From assembly GCA_914767715.1 (NCBI GenBank), contig OU612068.1:15626001-15686000 (forward strand): a stretch of DNA of 60,000 nt, read 5' to 3'. The position numbers were made by a program, and so were the translations under genes. The notes under the pieces are model-generated. The model was not told the DNA's origin and did no database searches. It was given only the letters and a program-made list of their open reading frames with translations. The number at the start of each line of letters is the position of its first letter. Position 1 is the stretch's first letter. Shown here one piece after another: positions 24,092 to 36,500 of the stretch. The stretch is from Membranipora membranacea (lineage: Eukaryota > Bryozoa > Gymnolaemata > Cheilostomatida > Membraniporidae).

Positions 24092-27000
24092 TCATTGTGT
24101 GCGACGTTCACCATGTGTGCATATTTGCTGGACCACCATCGTATCAGTAGCGATTTTTGCTCTGTCATGAATGGCTCCAGTACCTCCCCTCTATTGGATC
24201 TGTCGCCAATGTGAACTTAACCCATGGTTTGCTTTCGGGATTTGTTTCCAAGATATTTATGTGTGATATAATATATGGATATTGGATATATATTTGAACA
24301 TAATTAATTTTTCTTGTCTTCATGGATAAAAGTTGCTGGTATTCAGCCTCATAGCTAAAATCTAATCTAAAGGACTTCCTGCAATGATCCAATGTCATCA
24401 TGAGGCTAATATGAATATGATTAACTGGCCCAATTTTTTACAGTATTCCAATCAGAATTTTATTGCGATCCCTGATTTTTATACTCAACTGCTCACATGG
24501 TAATTTTTGCTTGATAGCGTTTATCCAATCAGTTGAAACGTCCTTATTTTTTATACTAGCTGCTTACATCTGAATACATGTACATGATATGCAATTAATT
24601 GTAAATAAAAATATTTATTCATATTGCTTCACTAATTTTATTTTCAATATCTATAGCTACCTACATCTATGGTCTCACCAAAAGTTATGTTTGGCCTCCC
24701 TGATGTTAATTCAGTGTATAGTCATATATACTTTATTGAATACAGATTAGACTTCAGTGTAGCTATAGCCTCCCTGCACTAGGATAGGAAACGCTGATTT
24801 TAAAGAGCAAGCTTTTGGTCAGCATGCTGACTGACATAAAAGCAGTTGAAGGCAGAGTGGGCATGACAAAGGTTCTAAAACGCACCAATACCAGGAGATG
24901 ATGTTAGATTAGATATGGAAACCCATAGACATTGAGGCATTGAGGGCTTATTCAGGCAGTTGGCTAATACAATTGACTAGAGGATATTATGAGCATGTGC
25001 AAATGGTATTATCTTTCCCAAAAACTTCCCGAATCATTATTCATTATTACCTGAAAGTTCTCAATCAACTGGATAAGTCAACCATTGCAAACAAAGTTGG
25101 GTATGTAAACCCTAGTCCAAGACTTAGCAACCTCATCTCATCATAGTCATATGTCAGAAAGGTGACAGTTGGGAACCCATTTTTTAAAAAATTTTCAGGA
25201 TAAGTTCCATGAAAGTTGGCATTTTTCCATCATAATACCCGAATTTTCATATCATTAGGTTAGGTTAGTAATCTTTTATTTTCGTGTTCAGATTTATAAT
25301 AGTACAGAAAATGCTTCTGTTTGCAGGTATATTATTTTAGCTGAATGACTGGTGCGTAATTCCATACTGACTCTCGTGATCTGACTGGGCATGTAGATCA
25401 CTGATAAACTAGGCTATCATTACCACAAAAGAGATGTCGTAAGGCTAAGTATGCATCCTGCGTAACTCTAATTTGCGCATGTGCAAGAACAATGAGTTTA
25501 GTTTGGGTTCTGATTGCAATTTTGGTCAGAGAAAATGAGACACCCCCTGCATGAACTGCCAATCGAATTTAGCTAATGGTAACAGTAGAAGATAACTCTT
25601 GCTGACAATTCCGCACGCTTTGGGGAGTGTGCCACTATAGCAGGTAGCCAATCAGATGGCTTCGGAATTCCGAGACTCAATTTTGCAGAGATCAGCTCAT
25701 GCCCAGAGCTGAGCATGCGCAGAATGGCGTAATTCTTTTTTTTGGCTGTGTTTTAGAACAAGTAATTTTGTTCAAGGATAATGTTATCATCCTAATATTG
25801 AAATATATTAAATATAGTCAATGTGTGATGAGCATGTTGTAAAGCAACTTACTTGATGTAAACAGTCAAATTAATTTTTTGTTAACAGAATTGTCAAATT
25901 TCTAATTTGGCTATTTTGTTGTACGGGGAGTTTATCCCAGTTCCCTGGTTGTAGCAATTGTGTAGATGAGACTTGCCTCCCCATACTCACAAAACAGACA
26001 ACTCTTTATTTATTGATGCAACCAATCAGAAACTGCCAAGATTGTAGCTGAGCATAAAATGGAAAACTCAGATCACACAGGGGCCGGGCCTACCAGCATC
26101 CAGACTGAGACCTGTGGTCAATGCAGTTTGGGTTATGTCAAGGATTTGGGTTTTCCTGTTTAGGTGATTATAAAGAAACTTGCAATGAACAAATGAATTT
26201 TGGAAGGTTTATTACATCGGACTCTTGCATTTCCTGACTCAAAGTTAGGAAATGCAGTAGTCCTATTGTTTATTGTCTCTTTCTGGGCTTGCATCATCTT
26301 TTTGAAACAGAATTGAGATGTATTTGACATAAGTAGCATGTAAAGATGTTGACATATGGCTTTATTATTCCTCCAGTGCCATTCTCCAAGTCCATGGTAC
26401 CCTCCCTGATGATACCAAGTGCATGGTTGGTACATCATGTACAATACATACATTGGATTGAATTGCTGTGTCGCTTGATTGTTGGGTTCATCATCCAATT
26501 GGATAACATGCAATTCTTTGACTTCTTGGTTCATGGGGGTTGTAAACTTGTACTCTACTTTTCCAGTGTTTAAGGGAGGTTAATAAAATAATTTATATAG
26601 TTGGCCAAGTATATGCTTTTGAGCCTTAGGCCTAGGGGCTTATAACTTGGTTTATATAAATTACTACCTGCAACCTAGATAACATTGAAATATATTCAAG
26701 GTGTTGGCTAAACATGTATGGCAGGTCGATTCAGTGTACGCATTCCGGAACCGAGCCACTGAGCAGTCAAAACGCAGCGAGAATAAATGGCCGTGCAAGA
26801 ACGAGCCTTCACTTTGAGTCAAAACCAGGAACAACAGAACACCACAGCCTGTGTAAACCAAATACAACATAGGCCTAAGTAGTCTACGCACTGTGCAGGA
26901 TTTGCTTGGATTTTTCCTCTCATTACTTCTACATTAATCTTACTTCATATAGCCTAGGGTCCAATAATACACATTGTATGACCTTTTGTCAATGTCATGA

Positions 27001-27383
27001 ATGACCGCCCTTATTCAAAATGAAAGAAATTCTGGCTGACATTTTCTTCACTACTTGGCAGTGAATATCTCTGCTCATGGGTATTTCCCAAACATGAGGC
27101 TACTTTTCCCAGAGTCTGACTGGAATACTCTCATACCTGGAGCAATATAGTAGGTGGCATGAATAGAAATCAATAGATATTGCAGTTTTAGTGCTCCCCT
27201 TGATTAACTTATAACACTCAAGAGCAGACAACTCCATCGAAATCCTGCATTGTTCTCAGACTTTTTCCCCTCCGGGGGGCCGTCGGACAGGGGGCAAAGT
27301 CTGGGGGGCTCAGACTAAGGCCTAAGCTACTTACATTTATTGCTTTTAGATACAGTCCACCCTAGCATCATTTGAAGACCACC
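24092..27383. other. Non-coding stretch: ARL4 3' UTR and intergenic DNA
   Basis: AATAAAAATATTTATTC near 24604 is a plausible ARL4 polyadenylation site. The rest shows only short open frames without domain signatures. A probable 5' UTR acceptor for the next gene lies near 27350 (TTGCTTTTAG). Confidence 0.6.
27270..27320 (+). repeat. GC-rich dispersed repeat, copy 2
   Basis: Shares GGGGGGCCGTCGGAC and GTCTGGGGGGCTCAGACTA with 21180-21240. Here CTCAGACT occurs at both the left (27255 region) and the right side, and the arms CAGACTTT / AAAGTCTG can pair. Confidence 0.55.
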
Positions 27384-29327
27384 ATGGGGTTCCAGTGGAC
27401 AGCTATTGCTTTTGTATTGTATGCAGAATTGGCTGTTGTTTGTATTCTCATGCTGCCTTTCATCTCTGCCCAAAGGTAAGTTTCATTTTTGACATTGAAA
27501 TAACTCAAATCACCACCGACATAAAATAAGGATATTCAATCACACCACCTTGACACATTTTAACATGATGATATAGATGCCTACAGACAAAACTACAATA
27601 AAGATTATATTATTTATAGTATCATAAGATGCACTTCAACAAAACAGACAATGAGGAGCGCAACCAACATAATTTTACTACGCAAAAATCACTTTGTAAA
27701 AACAAAATAATACTCGATACTACAGGGAATACTACTAGGGAATACTACTAGGGAATACTACTCGGGAATCACAACATTCGCCAAATAATACAACTATATA
27801 CACATTTCTTCCCAGATGGAAAGCTCTCTTTGAATCACGTATTGGGCAAGGAGTAAAACGTCATGCCAACTACTACTTCCACATTTTTATTGCACTGCTA
27901 GGTCTAGTTTTCTTTGGTGAGTTTACATGCAATTTCAATTTTATCTTCACCACATTAGCAATAATTATAACTTTTCATCACTATCACGACAGCCCTAGTC
28001 TATTAAATCATACAGGTATGTGATGTGTTTGTAGATATTATGATGCAGTATGGAAAAGCGCTTGTCTAGCATTTAGCACCATGTGGTAGTCTTTAATGGC
28101 AATATTTTTTAATCAGTATCGGCATATAACATAGACGTGATCATTAGCCTTATTGATGAATTGACCTATTTGATGGCAGATTCGATTAGGGAGATGAGGA
28201 AATACGCATACAGTGACAAGACTGTGACCTCCATGCATAATCAGCCTGCTGCCATGGACAATCTCCACATGAAACAATTTAGAGCTCAGAGAAACTTCTA
28301 CATATCTGGATTTGCCCTTTTCCTTTGGATGTGAGTTCTAAACTGCTATTTGTAGCTCGCTCATAAAGTCAAAGGAAACATTTTTTAATCTATGGCAGTT
28401 TGCACTGACAAGGAATTCGAAAACCATAGATGAAATGTGATAATCTTGCTCATATTGCTACCCTTAAGATGGAATGTAAAACAGCTCATGGTAACATTTA
28501 GTTTCATTTCTGTTTAAGTGTTATATCTCGTCTCGTGACAATGATATCTACAGAGGCTAGTCAGGCGGAGAGGATCAATAATGAGGCAGTCGTAGAGCAG
28601 CAACCAGTAAGAGATACACCAGTATATAAACAAGTCATGTAGTAGCAACACAATCTAACAACACCAAGCATATGCCTTGCAGCTTAATATTATATTTGTC
28701 GGTCATCGGGCATTTATAGAACATAACTATCTTAATCATGTAGAAGAATGAGTATTTATAGACTACTTTTACTGTATGATATCGAAATGATTGGACTGAG
28801 GTAAAAACTGAAGAAAACTGTTTTCTTATAAACATGCAGGTAGCGGAGGCTGACCCAGAGTTGCTGAGACAACTTGAGAATGCTCAAATGGAGCTCGGTG
28901 AAACTAAGGAAGAGCTCACGAGGACACAACTTCAACTAACACAACAGAAAGAGGAATTTGATGAACTTTGTGAGAAATATCAAGAAATGGAGGTAAATTT
29001 AGGAAAGACTGGTCCTATTGCATATGCTTAATTCTCATGATGATCCCAACACCTAGTAGTCATGGTTTTCCAAACGTGTAATTTTTATTACTGATGTTGT
29101 GTCTTGTTGCTGAGACAAGGAATTACACTGCCACTAATCTCAGTTTGAGTTTTTTAGATCATACGCAGATGATCAATATTGCTGTATTATCACACCCTCT
29201 TAGCCCCAGGATGTTCAGTCAAATAAGTTTGGCCATAAAAGAAAGAATAATTTGGTACATTGTGATGTTTCAGATGACATGCAATACTCAACAGGAAGGT
29301 GGAAGTGGTGATAAGAAAACTGAATAA
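27384..29327 (+). CDS. BCAP31: B-cell receptor-associated protein 31 homologue (ER membrane chaperone)
   Basis: Six exons: 27384-27475, 27816-27916, 28117-28330, 28519-28606, 28840-28992, 29274-29327, giving 233 residues (family about 245). The start has a strong context (ACCACCATGG). The protein begins MGFQWTAIAFVLYAELAVV, a first membrane helix, followed by FESRIGQG and two further hydrophobic helices (HIFIALLGLVFF; FYISGFALFLW). The C-terminal third is a charged coiled coil (ELGETKEELTRTQLQLTQQK). It ends in KKTE, a dilysine ER-retrieval signal at the exact C-terminus, which supports the last exon choice. BAP31 sorts membrane proteins leaving the ER and scaffolds ER-mitochondria apoptosis signalling. 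BAP29 and BAP31 probably share a single ancestor here. Confidence 0.95.
27724..27770. repeat. Short tandem repeat, 13-bp unit
   Basis: GGGAATACTACTA is repeated three times with a partial fourth, within intron 1 of the BAP31 gene. Confidence 0.8.
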
Positions 29328-30203
29328 CTCAGAGGAGATAACAGATTCTCCTTAGCAGCATAACATGACATAGTAACACGCTCGATATATAGCCATGTCT
29401 GCCAGGTCGTTTATTCAGCTTTGATAGATATGCTATTCCTAACACATGCAATGATCTTACTCATAACATCATTCTGTATTTAGACATGAAATATTTTCAA
29501 TCAGGTTCTGGTAATCAATAAAGTCCTCATGGCACCAGGAGGGTACTAGTTGTTTGTCAGAACAATTCTTTTACTAACAAAATCCCCTGCTGTAATACTC
29601 ATTATCTGTGCTAACAATCTCCCATCCTAAGCAAAATAGTAGTTTATATTTTCCTAAGCCCTGCCACATATACATTTAGATTTAATCGACTAACAAAGTA
29701 AGGTACTGGCTAATTTCTCAGTAATAATTTGTTTCCCATTTTGGCGAGTGCCAAGATAATGTTAGAATTATTTTGTAACATTTTCGTAGAATAAACACAG
29801 GGTGACCCCTAAGTATTGCCTATATTCCTGCGATAGCATGTCACATGATCTAGTTAGATCATCTCCTTGACACCAAACTCTTGCAAATGCTGACTTGATT
29901 TTTGACAATGTATCTTGTTGAACAAGGACTCTACATTTTGTGGAATCATTTACTCAGTTACAAGGTGTCAGATGATATAAGAGGATATATTTATATATAT
30001 TTCAGACTACAAACTATCATGAAACAGCACATGTATAGCGAATGGTTTGGCACTTTAGACTTTTCAAAATACAACTCGTCCCACCTTTAGTATTATTGGT
30101 TTTTCAAAATCACAAGTTGTGTTTCCTTCAACACAGTAAAGATAATTCCAAACATTGAGACCTGATCAAACAGTTTAATTGCCTATTCACAAAATTAATG
30201 ATA
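29328..30203. other. Tail-to-tail intergenic region
   Basis: The 3' flanks of BAP31 (plus) and the TIMM8 gene (minus) meet here. Open frames at 29902-30090 show no domain. Nothing else is recognised. Confidence 0.6.
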
Positions 30204-31750
30204 TCATCCCATATTTTGCGCCTTCTGTTGTAGCCTGTTCATGAAGAACTTTTGCGCGTCAATATATCTGAAAGTAAAATGTGATACCATTAAAAAGTGG
30301 AATATACAGAATGTGATGGTATGGGAAAGTATGAGCAACCACCACAGTGCTACAATCAAGTTCAAAATTTGCAAACAACTGAACATTGTGGTTGGAGATG
30401 TGGCCATTACTAAAGTTTCATCCGGAATCAAATTTTACTCAAAAGATACTTAGGCCAACCCATGAAAAAATCTTGTATTGAGAATCTACAATTACAACCC
30501 GTCAATGTATAAAACTGAATGTCTCACCTGCCAACACAGTTAGATAAACATCCTTCTGTCCAGCTGTCTAATGATGATGAAGGTTTGGATACACATTTAT
30601 CAAAGCAGGTACTACTGAGACGCATGATGCCTTCCTGCAGCATTGCCTGTCAGAAATTATATTTATTATCATTCAGATGTGATGGTTGAGCTATAGGCCA
30701 AGCTGGATAGATTTTTCAAAAATCTTCAAGAAAACCATGTAGTGGTTACAATAGATAGTTTTCTGAGCTCTTATTTATGCCTCAATTTGGAGTTGTCCTC
30801 TCTCCAGTTTGGTACTTTTAACCCACGCCGCATAGGAAAAACCCCTCTTGAAAGAGGGTTATCTTGAAAACCGCTTATGTTAGGATAAAAATGGAATTTG
30901 ATTCAGAGTCTGCACCATTGAAAACCCTGTGGGACAGGGTTTCCAAATCATTGGAGGCTTGAATGTTGATATATCTTAATTTTAGTGACAAAACTCATGA
31001 AAAATTCTGCCAAATTGTCCGCAAAACAGGCAGAAAATGCTATAATTGACTATCCAAATACTAAAATTATTTTCCAAACTATTACCATATGAGTTTTCAA
31101 TGCTGCAGATTCTGAATCAAAAATATTTTTTATCCTATTATAAGCGGTTATCAAGATAACCCTCTTTTCAGCACGTTTTTCCTATGTGGCCTGTGTTAAA
31201 AGTACCAAACTGGAGAGAGGACAACTCCGAAAGGAGGCCTAAATCAGAGCTCAGAAAACTGTCTATTGATGATTACAATTGAATTTGTTCTTTTGCCACC
31301 GCTAAAGGAAACATGCTCCATGTGTTGAGGAACAAAAAAATATCGAGATTGAGCAAACTTAAAGGTTGGCTTTGAGGACTTGATGCTGAACAGCTGATTC
31401 TCATCATCAGCTTACTGGTATATGTGGGGTCAAGGACAGCTAAATATATCGATGCACTGGGGTTAGTGCAGATTCATTTTTTGAAAAATTTCTTGGCATG
31501 TCATTTCAATGGCTATGGCAATCATAAGTAGATACATACAGCATTCATGGTGAGGCTCAACACAACCAACCAGTATTTTCTACTATCCAGTACCTGGTGT
31601 TTCTGTATAATGTGGATCAACAGGTAGGTGGATGCTTAAATCCACGATGTAGAAGAGTCAGTTGTTTGCTACTTACATACCACTTACCTTTTGCTGTTGA
31701 ATCTGTGCAAACTGTGTAAGCTCACCATCCATCATACCTTCGTCAGCCAT
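30204..31750 (-). CDS. TIMM8: Small Tim chaperone, Tim8 type
   Basis: Three exons: 31750-31688, 30646-30528, 30267-30204, total 246 nt, 81 residues. The twin CX3C motif is intact: CFDKC and CLSNC, separated by the Tim8-like segment SKPSSSLDSWTEG. Tim8 and Tim13 form a hexameric chaperone in the mitochondrial intermembrane space that carries hydrophobic precursors to the TIM22 or sorting machineries; the paired cysteines form two intramolecular disulphides through the MIA pathway. KPSS.LDS.TE.CLSNCV.R.ID is closer to Tim8 than to Tim13 or Tim9/10. Intron 1 carries the MITE at 30754-31263. The first exon is short and encodes an acidic leader (MADEGMMDGELTQ), normal for the family. Confidence 0.93.
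30754..31263. mobile_element. MITE, 510 bp, second copy
   Basis: Same family as 2293-2801: ends GATAGTTTTCTGAGCTC and inverse, TA at both flanks (30752-30753 and 31264-31265), about 110-bp inverted repeats, and a similar centre throughout. Inserted in intron 1 of the TIMM8 gene. Confidence 0.87.
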
Positions 31751-32393
31751 TTTATCTTGATCTATTTATTTATACCTGGAACAATATTATCTCAGCATAA
31801 CACTTGATATACATGAGCTACATTCAACCAATGTGGGTTATGGCCGATCTTAACATTTTTCATTAATTATCGTCACTACGTCCATTTGATATCTTGGATA
31901 AATTGTTGAATGGTTGCTTGCATTTACATTTCAAATTTATTTTAATAAAACCTCATAGAAAGCTGATCTCATCCAGTGCTCAGAGCCACATTGAGGTGGT
32001 CAGCCCTTCCCAAGGGGCTTGCAGAATGAAAATCGGAGTTAAAGGTCTTTTCCAGTTGACAAAGTTCATGCAAACATCTAAAGGGCTGGCTGCACTGCGA
32101 AAGCTATCACTCGTAAGTTGCTTGGCTCTGTTTGTTTCAATAAAGATTATACAGGCATTGGTTTGTTGTCACATGTAATATGGGCAGCGATCACCCAAAC
32201 AAGCCGAGGCGCCAAGTGCACTAGAGTGATGGCTTATTTATGGCCTTTTGCATATTCAGTATGGCCATATATATATATATATATATATATATAATCATCT
32301 ACATAAAACAAATAGCTATTGTATTTATTATTATCAATCTTTAAACTAATTTGTGGTTGTGTAGTAACAGTGATGGTAGTTAGTAAGGATTGT

Positions 32394-32438
32394 CCACAGG
32401 TCTACTCCAAGATCCCAGGTTTTGGAGTAGACCTGTGG
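32394..32438. mobile_element. 45-bp hairpin with 7-bp direct repeats
   Basis: CCACAGGTCTACTCCAA and its perfect inverse surround an 11-bp loop. The flanking sequence is GGATTGT on the left and GATTGTC on the right, so a 7-bp duplication is obtained by moving the boundary one base. Confidence 0.65.
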
Positions 32439-32584
32439 GATTGTCTTAACAGCTTTTCAAGACTACACAGGTTACTTCTTACTACCTTTTATTTACTACA
32501 GCAGTACCAATTAGCCTGGACAGCCTGACCAGGCTAAGTTAAGTACCAACTTCAATCAATCAAATCATTTATTTTACTCTACTG

Positions 32585-32707
32585 GCATGGGCCCCTGGGA
32601 CTACATGTCTTTACTTTGCCAATTTCCACTATCAACCACCCAAAAAACACCATGGGCCCCTGGGACTTACATGGCTTTACTTTGCCAATGTCCACTATCA
32701 ACTGCCC
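32585..32707. repeat. Tandem duplication, two units of about 58 bp
   Basis: Both units run CATGGGCCCCTGGGAC, CTTTACTTTGCCAAT, TCCACTATCAAC with few differences, at 32585-32642 and 32651-32707. Confidence 0.85.
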
Positions 32708-33243
32708 ATGTCTACTCTACTGGGTCCCCAATTTAGTCAGTTGTTCACAAGACCCATGGCACCGATGCTTTCACTGTGACCATCCAGATCGCGTGATCAG
32801 GAGCCAACTTTTAATACAATGGTTTTATCATGGATTAAGTAGTCACTCTGCGTCTCTCTTTGTAGTCAGTACTATTTCTGCAAGACTTTAGTTTTCCTTT
32901 CTGTGCAATGCTGATAAAATAACCTTGACCTCTGCCTGACTCATGGCCAAATATTATAACTTTATTTAGTGTGGTACAAGCATTTCCCCAAGTTTAATCC
33001 AGATTTTGAGTTACTTCCAGTGAGCCCGATAGTTTTAACATAGTGATAAAGAAAAAGAAAATCAAGTCCTGTCTCTCTAGCAAGGCCTTCTGCAGTTTGT
33101 GCAAGTCAACGGCAATTTAGAGATAGCCAATTACTGAATTGCATGAGCATGGATTTCTGTTGGCTCTGTCTGTCATTTGCTTAAGCCCAAGGAGCCGCTG
33201 TGCAGGAATGACCCAGTGTGACGCTTGGCTTGGCTTATCCACT

Positions 33244-33261
33244 CAAGGAGTTAACTCCTTG
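33244..33261. mobile_element. 18-bp palindrome with perfect 7-bp direct repeats
   Basis: CAAGGAGTTAACTCCTTG is a perfect palindrome, flanked by ATCCACT on both sides (33237-33243 and 33262-33268). Sister copies are at 23582-23600 and 53300-53318. Confidence 0.7.
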
Positions 33262-33505
33262 ATCCACTGCTGCATTATTTATTATTATTTATTAGAAGAT
33301 TGGCTACTGCTGCATCTATAAACTTTACATGAAAATTAATATACATGCATCATACATAGTGTCTATAAATATAATTGAATGCTTTGGCAGATCAGGGCAG
33401 ATGATCTATGTATATGTATTTGCCTCCTCATGTATGTTGTCAATTTGTTTTGCACAGTTTAGACCTGGATTGTAAGTTTGAGCTGCAATATAAAAGGATC
33501 TAAAC

Positions 33506-36500
33506 ATGGCTGAGGCTGGAGGAGAACTAGACACATCCCTCACTGATGGTTTAGATATCAAATCACTGGATGTTTTCTTCACTGGGGTTGCTGACCAAAC
33601 AGAAATCCGCCCTAAGCGCAGTGACTCTAGTTTTCCCAACATTTGTGTGAGTTGGCTTATTCACTCATTCCATTGAAATTCCTCATTGCTCATTCTGATG
33701 GAACTAATTATTGTTGTTATTGTTCCAAAATTGCTAAACCTCTTAGATGGTCACTGAACGCATAATTTAATGCTTTTATTTTACTAAAGTATCAACGTGA
33801 AAACTTTAGGCACTTGGAAAAAACGCGATGAAACCTTGAAAAGACATTGGGACTTGAGATATCACATATAAATTATTAAAGAATCTGAAGAAATAAAGAA
33901 TAGATGATGACCTGAATTCTTTTGTCTAAATCATTATAAATCAGATTAAAAATTTGGATTGTTACATATCTTGCTGTTTATTCAGATGCCTGCTGGATTG
34001 CCTCCTATATGGAAAGGTATTGAAGAGCAGTTACTGGAGCACCTAGAGAATATAGAAGTGTTACCAATCCATGACTTCAAGTCTCAGCAGAAGTATGTCA
34101 GCATCAACTACATTTTTTGCAAGCTTGTCAAGGCAGGCTAATATTTGACTTGAATTTGATTTGCACTGATGAAAATTATTATTCATCTGAATAGTTCAAC
34201 TATTCAAATGAATAGTAATTGTGTTTCCCTGCACAATAAGAAAAAATTCCTTTCTGTACAATTATATTCAAATTTAAACTTCTCTCATTTTCAAAACAGT
34301 ATAATCCGTCATTAAAGTTGCTTTCAGTAATATGCAGTTAATGTGAAATTGCTCTCAATTTCAGGCATGTTGACAGAAAAATCAACCTGTCGAGTCTTGT
34401 CAAAGTGTCGACATTACCGCCTGCATATGAGCTTACAGTACAGCGTGATCAGAAAACAGGTGCTCTTGTTGGTTTTACTGAGGTATGTAAGCAAAATTAT
34501 TTTGAGTCTGGATACTTGTTGTATGCGCATATGTTTCATATTATCATCTGTAGCGTACTGTAAGGCTGAATTGTAAATATCAGTAGTACATGCTGATGAG
34601 TATTCCACTATGCAATTTTCTTGAACATCCGGCTAGATTAAGACCATTGATGACCTCAATTGATTGACCTGATCTGATTGGGAACTCCGGGTTGATGCAT
34701 TGTGGGAATTTTGCTCCATTGGCAATAAAAAACTTCCATCAGTTAGTGATCATGCAGACCGTGTGGTGTCTCTTCACTTGAACGTCATATTGTTATGCAT
34801 GTTTACTGCTATGTATGTGTAAAATTATGCTGGTTTATTCTGCAGGAGTTGAGAGTAGATCCGACTGGTGCCTCTGGTAACAGTATGTCTATGTTACGTG
34901 CTCCCGATCCTGAGAGTAGTATCAAAGGTAGCTCCAGTAACTTTCCTTTCTGGCCGGGAGGTCTGGATATGCCACAACAAGATGATGTCAACTTAGTCGA
35001 GGAGGAGTGGAAAGGTAAAAATGTGTGAACTTACTCTTGCTTCACTGATATTCAGTTAGTATATAATATAATGCCAAATGTGGTTGGTAAATTTATTATG
35101 AGCCTAGGTTCAAATTATGTGACGTTGCTGAACCCATATAATCATGAGAGAAACTAAAAGCTTCCAATTAAAGTAAAATGAAAGAACTAGTAAGAGGGCT
35201 CAAGGCCAAGGATTCAGACTACGAACTAAACTTATCATTCAATCATGTAAATAAAATTAATTATTGTAAATGACAGTCTGTTTGTTGTTGTTGTCCAGAA
35301 GCATATAAAGATTAACAGCTCCTATTCTCATACCTACTCTCCCTTTGTAGAGTATAAAACGATTGCCCCAGGACTAGTAAGAGGGCTCAAGGCCAAGGAT
35401 TCAGAATCTGATTTTGCATCTCGTGATATGGGGCAAGGCTCTTTGAAGGTGACAGATATATTCACACCCGACACCTTATATGACTTTGAGTCTTCCTCTG
35501 ATGAGGATGAATCAGGACCAGATGAGACCTCTCACCAGGATAAGCCTACTGCTGATAGTGATACAACAACAGAAGACGCAGAGGTTATTGAGGAGCTTAC
35601 CAAGGTTGGCTTTTGTTTGAGTACTGTCAAAAAATTAATTTGCCATCCATTGGTCCATATGATATGAAATGAAATTCTAACTTTCATCATCCATATGCCG
35701 AAACCTCTCAATATTGCTATCTGATTTGGGTTCTGTTCCCAGGATGCTAAGGTTATAACCATAACCGATATGAAGACAGTAGTACCAGAGGTCAAGGACA
35801 CTGAGTACGCTATACGACTCAGTGTGACGGATCCCATCGCAGATTTCCATCAGAGAGTACCTGATATGGCCTATAAGGTAAGTCAGCTGTATATCAATAG
35901 GGTATGTTAACAAAACTCATCAAACAGTTTCTTTGGAATTCTCTAAGAGATAGGTCATTGATAGAGTAGGAGTTTGAAGTTATGTTCCTGTGATGTTTTT
36001 TTTGGCTTTCATTGCAGTTTTTAATTTTAAGTTTTAAGAGTAGCAGGTAAGACATGAGTAAATGATTCACTCTCCATCAGTGTCTTACTGCTGCAGTTAC
36101 CTTTCATCCTGATTCCAATTCAAAGTCTGTTTTATAGATAGATTTCATTACAAATAATTACAATATTCTCTTAATCATAATATCAGTGTCATATTCTCTC
36201 CATTACAGTGGCCCTTTGAGCTGGACGTCTTTCAAAAACAAGCTGTGCTTTGTCTAGAGAATCATGATAATGTATTTGTCGCTGCTCACACATCAGCGGG
36301 TAAAACTGTGGTAGCTGAGTACGCAATCGCACTCTGCAGCAAACATATGACTAGGTCAGTATAGTAATTAACACTAACCTACACACAAAGGTGACTCAGG
36401 CTGCTCATGTGCATCAGCTTCTTTCCTATAATGGAAATCTGTGTGCTGCCGATTGTGGAAACAGCTTCTGATCTGAACAGATGCTGCTACAATAAATGAC

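Larger units (their letters stand above)
31751..33505. other. Head-to-head intergenic region with several small repeats
   Basis: Between the TIMM8 start (minus) and the SKI2 start (plus). It holds a TA tract (about 32264-32293), a 45-bp hairpin (32394-32438), a two-copy tandem repeat (32585-32707) and a tiny palindrome (33244-33261). No coding exon is recognised. Both promoters should lie here. Confidence 0.6.

Noticed and set aside
26160-26891. Open frames up to 124 codons between ARL4 and BAP31
   Set aside because: Overlapping on both strands, no domain features; chance frames in AT-rich DNA.
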